From assembly GCA_031280115.1 (NCBI GenBank), contig JAITHF010000220.1, positions 1 to 7,506 on the forward strand: DNA of 7,506 nt, read 5' to 3'. This DNA is from Spirochaetaceae bacterium. GTDB taxonomy: Bacteria > Spirochaetota > Spirochaetia > Treponematales > Breznakiellaceae. Under the pieces are notes generated by a model. That model ran no database searches. It was not told the DNA's origin and worked only from the letters and a program-made list of their open reading frames with translations. How positions within the stretch are numbered: position 1 is the stretch's first letter; every line of letters begins with the position of its first letter. A program made the position numbers and the translations under genes. Positions 6,602 to 7,506 of this stretch are shown piece by piece.

Positions 6602-6632
6602 ACCCCCTTCGGGGCAGCCGAAGGCTGTTCCC
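6602..6632. repeat. Solo module of the hairpin repeat upstream of lysS
   Basis: CCCCCTTCGGGGCAGCC followed by GAAGGCTGTT matches the module at 4131-4156 and 4230-4255, with loop and stem differences. It forms CCTTCGG (6606-6612) with CCGAAGG (6618-6624), or alternatively CAGCC with GGCTG. It lies in the lysS 5' leader, just outside the inverted arm of the array element. Confidence 0.65.
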
Positions 6633-6645
6633 TTACGCGAAGTTC

Positions 6646-6769
6646 GTACTATGAGGCGCAAAACAGGAAGCGCTGATAAAAAAGCCCCCAAATGCTCTTA
6701 AAGAGGCGCGAAGCGCCGATAAATCATTATAAAACAATGATTTATGCAGGGGCAGGATAGTTTATTTTG
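6646..6769. repeat. Left inverted arm of the 21-bp array element
   Basis: This stretch matches the reverse complement of 7364-7488 over about 123 bases. Shared blocks include CTATGAG.CGCAAAACAGG, TAAAAAAGCCCCCAAAT, AAAGAGGCGCGAAGCGCC and CAGGATAGTTTATTTTG. It contains GGCGC-GAA-GCGCC (6705-6717) and a perfect 10-bp stem ATAAATCATT/AATGATTTAT (6719-6745). A minus-strand TATAAT (6726-6731) faces lysS, but no good -35 accompanies it. No coding potential is seen. Confidence 0.88.
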
Positions 6770-7371
6770 TTAGCAAAATAAGTTTATTTGTTAGCAAAAT
6801 AAGTTTGTTTGCCAGCAAAATAAAGTTTGTTTGCCAGCAAAATAAAGTTATTTGTTAGCAAAATAAGTTTGTTTGCTAGCAAAGTGAGTTTGTTTGTTAG
6901 CAAAGTGAGTTTGTTTGTTAGCAAAATAAGTTTATTTGTTAGCAAAATAAGTTGATTTGCGGTAAAGACAAGTTGCTTTGTAGTAAAAATAAGTTGATTT
7001 GCGGTAAAGACAAGTTGATTTGCGGTAAAAGCACGTTGGTTTGTAGTAAAAGCAGGTTGGTTTGTAGTAAAAGCACGTTGGTTTGTGGTAAAAGCAGGTT
7101 GGTTTGTAGTAAAAGCGAGTTGGTTTGTAGTAAAAGCGAGTTGGTTTGCGGTAAAGACAAGTTGGTTTGTTAGCAAAGAAAGTTTTTTTTGTAGTCAAGA
7201 AAAGGTTTCCTGTAGTCAAGAAAAGGTTTCCTGTAGTCAAGAAAAGTTTTCCTGTAGTCAAGAAAAGGTTTCCTGTAGTCAAGAAAAGGTTTCCTGTAGT
7301 CAAGAAAAGTTTTTTTGCAGTCAAGAAAAAGTTTTTTGCAGTCAAGAAAAAGTTGTTTGCCAGCAAAATAA
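6769..7371. repeat. Tandem array of 28 units of 21 bp plus a partial unit
   Basis: Units start at 6769 and run to 7358 without gaps; all are 21 bp except the third (6811-6832) and twentieth (7169-7190), which are 22 bp. A partial 29th unit (7359-7371) merges into the right arm. There are three blocks. Units 1-9 resemble GTTAGCAAAATAAGTTTG. Units 10-19 resemble GTAGTAAAAGCAGGTTGG, with GCGGTAAAGACAAGTTGA variants. Units 21-28 resemble GTAGTCAAGAAAAGGTTT. Unit 20 is a hybrid (GTTAGCAAAGAAAG then T8). There are no spacers, so it is not CRISPR. The multiple-of-three period keeps several frames open on both strands as seven-residue peptide repeats, but two 22-bp units shift frame and no ribosome binding site or family match supports a protein. 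I read it as a satellite. Confidence 0.93.
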
Positions 7372-7488
7372 ACTATCCTGTCCCCAGATAAATCATTATT
7401 TTATAACGAATTATTGGCGCTTCGCGCCTCTTTGGGAAGAATTTGGGGGCTTTTTTACATACGCTTCCTGTTTTGCGGCTCATAGTGC
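7364..7488. repeat. Right inverted arm of the 21-bp array element
   Basis: This is the inverted partner of 6646-6769. It begins with CAAAATAAACTATCCTG directly after the partial last unit and ends near CTCATAGTGC. GGCGC-TTC-GCGCC is conserved at 7416-7428, while the AT-rich 10-bp stem seen in the left arm has decayed here. TATAAC at 7402-7407 faces outward on the plus strand, mirroring the minus-strand TATAAT of the left arm. Weaker similarity (CGGCTGCTGAA) continues to the window end, so the outer boundary is not visible. Confidence 0.87.
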
Positions 7489-7506
7489 AAACTACGGCTG
7501 CTGAAA

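Noticed and set aside
6784..7366. Long open frames on both strands through the 21-bp array, encoding seven-residue repeats (for example FTTNQLA, CSKSRLV, VVKKRFP)
   Set aside because: They follow from a stop-free unit of 21 bp (7 codons). The 22-bp units shift the frame, several frames are open at once, and no ribosome binding site or recognisable family supports a protein.
6769..7371. CRISPR array
   Set aside because: Units are contiguous with no spacers, and there are no cas genes in the window.

Overview
The gene content suggests a spirochaete, most likely a Treponema-type bacterium. A class I (archaeal-type) lysyl-tRNA synthetase occurs together with a single-chain GlyRS. Alphaproteobacteria also often carry class I LysRS, but their GlyRS is usually the two-subunit form, so the combination points to spirochaetes. 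Base composition is GC-rich in the genes and strongly AT-rich in the last ~750 bases. The assignment is inference; no 16S rRNA or other marker is present.

Layout. Positions 28-2150 hold a plus-strand pair: a ten-helix EamA/DMT-type permease, then a fusion of an SfsA nuclease-like domain with a C-terminal DUF123/GIY-YIG-like domain. Positions 2106-2546 hold four tandem copies of a ~114-bp, GC-rich, hairpin-forming repeat. Positions 2615-4111 hold glyS. Positions 4031-4479 hold about four copies of the same repeat in the opposite orientation, so glyS is bracketed by inverted clusters. Positions 4459-6561 hold a minus-strand operon of class I lysS followed directly by an ogt-type O6-alkylguanine-DNA alkyltransferase. 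glyS and ogt therefore converge on the second cluster. Positions about 6646-7488 hold a different structure: 28 tandem 21-bp units (AT-rich, in three sequence sub-families) lying exactly between two ~123-bp inverted arms.

The genes are housekeeping: glycine and lysine tRNA charging, alkylation repair, a membrane exporter and an SfsA-type protein. The unusual content is the repeats. The hairpin repeat reaches into the 3' ends of three separate genes (sfsA fusion, glyS, ogt) and supplies their last codons and stop codons. Its hairpins show at least one apparent compensatory base change between copies. Modules of the same family recur in and beside the arms of the 21-bp array element, which looks like a non-autonomous, MITE-like element that has expanded a satellite in its centre. 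No transposase, CRISPR array, tRNA or rRNA gene was seen.
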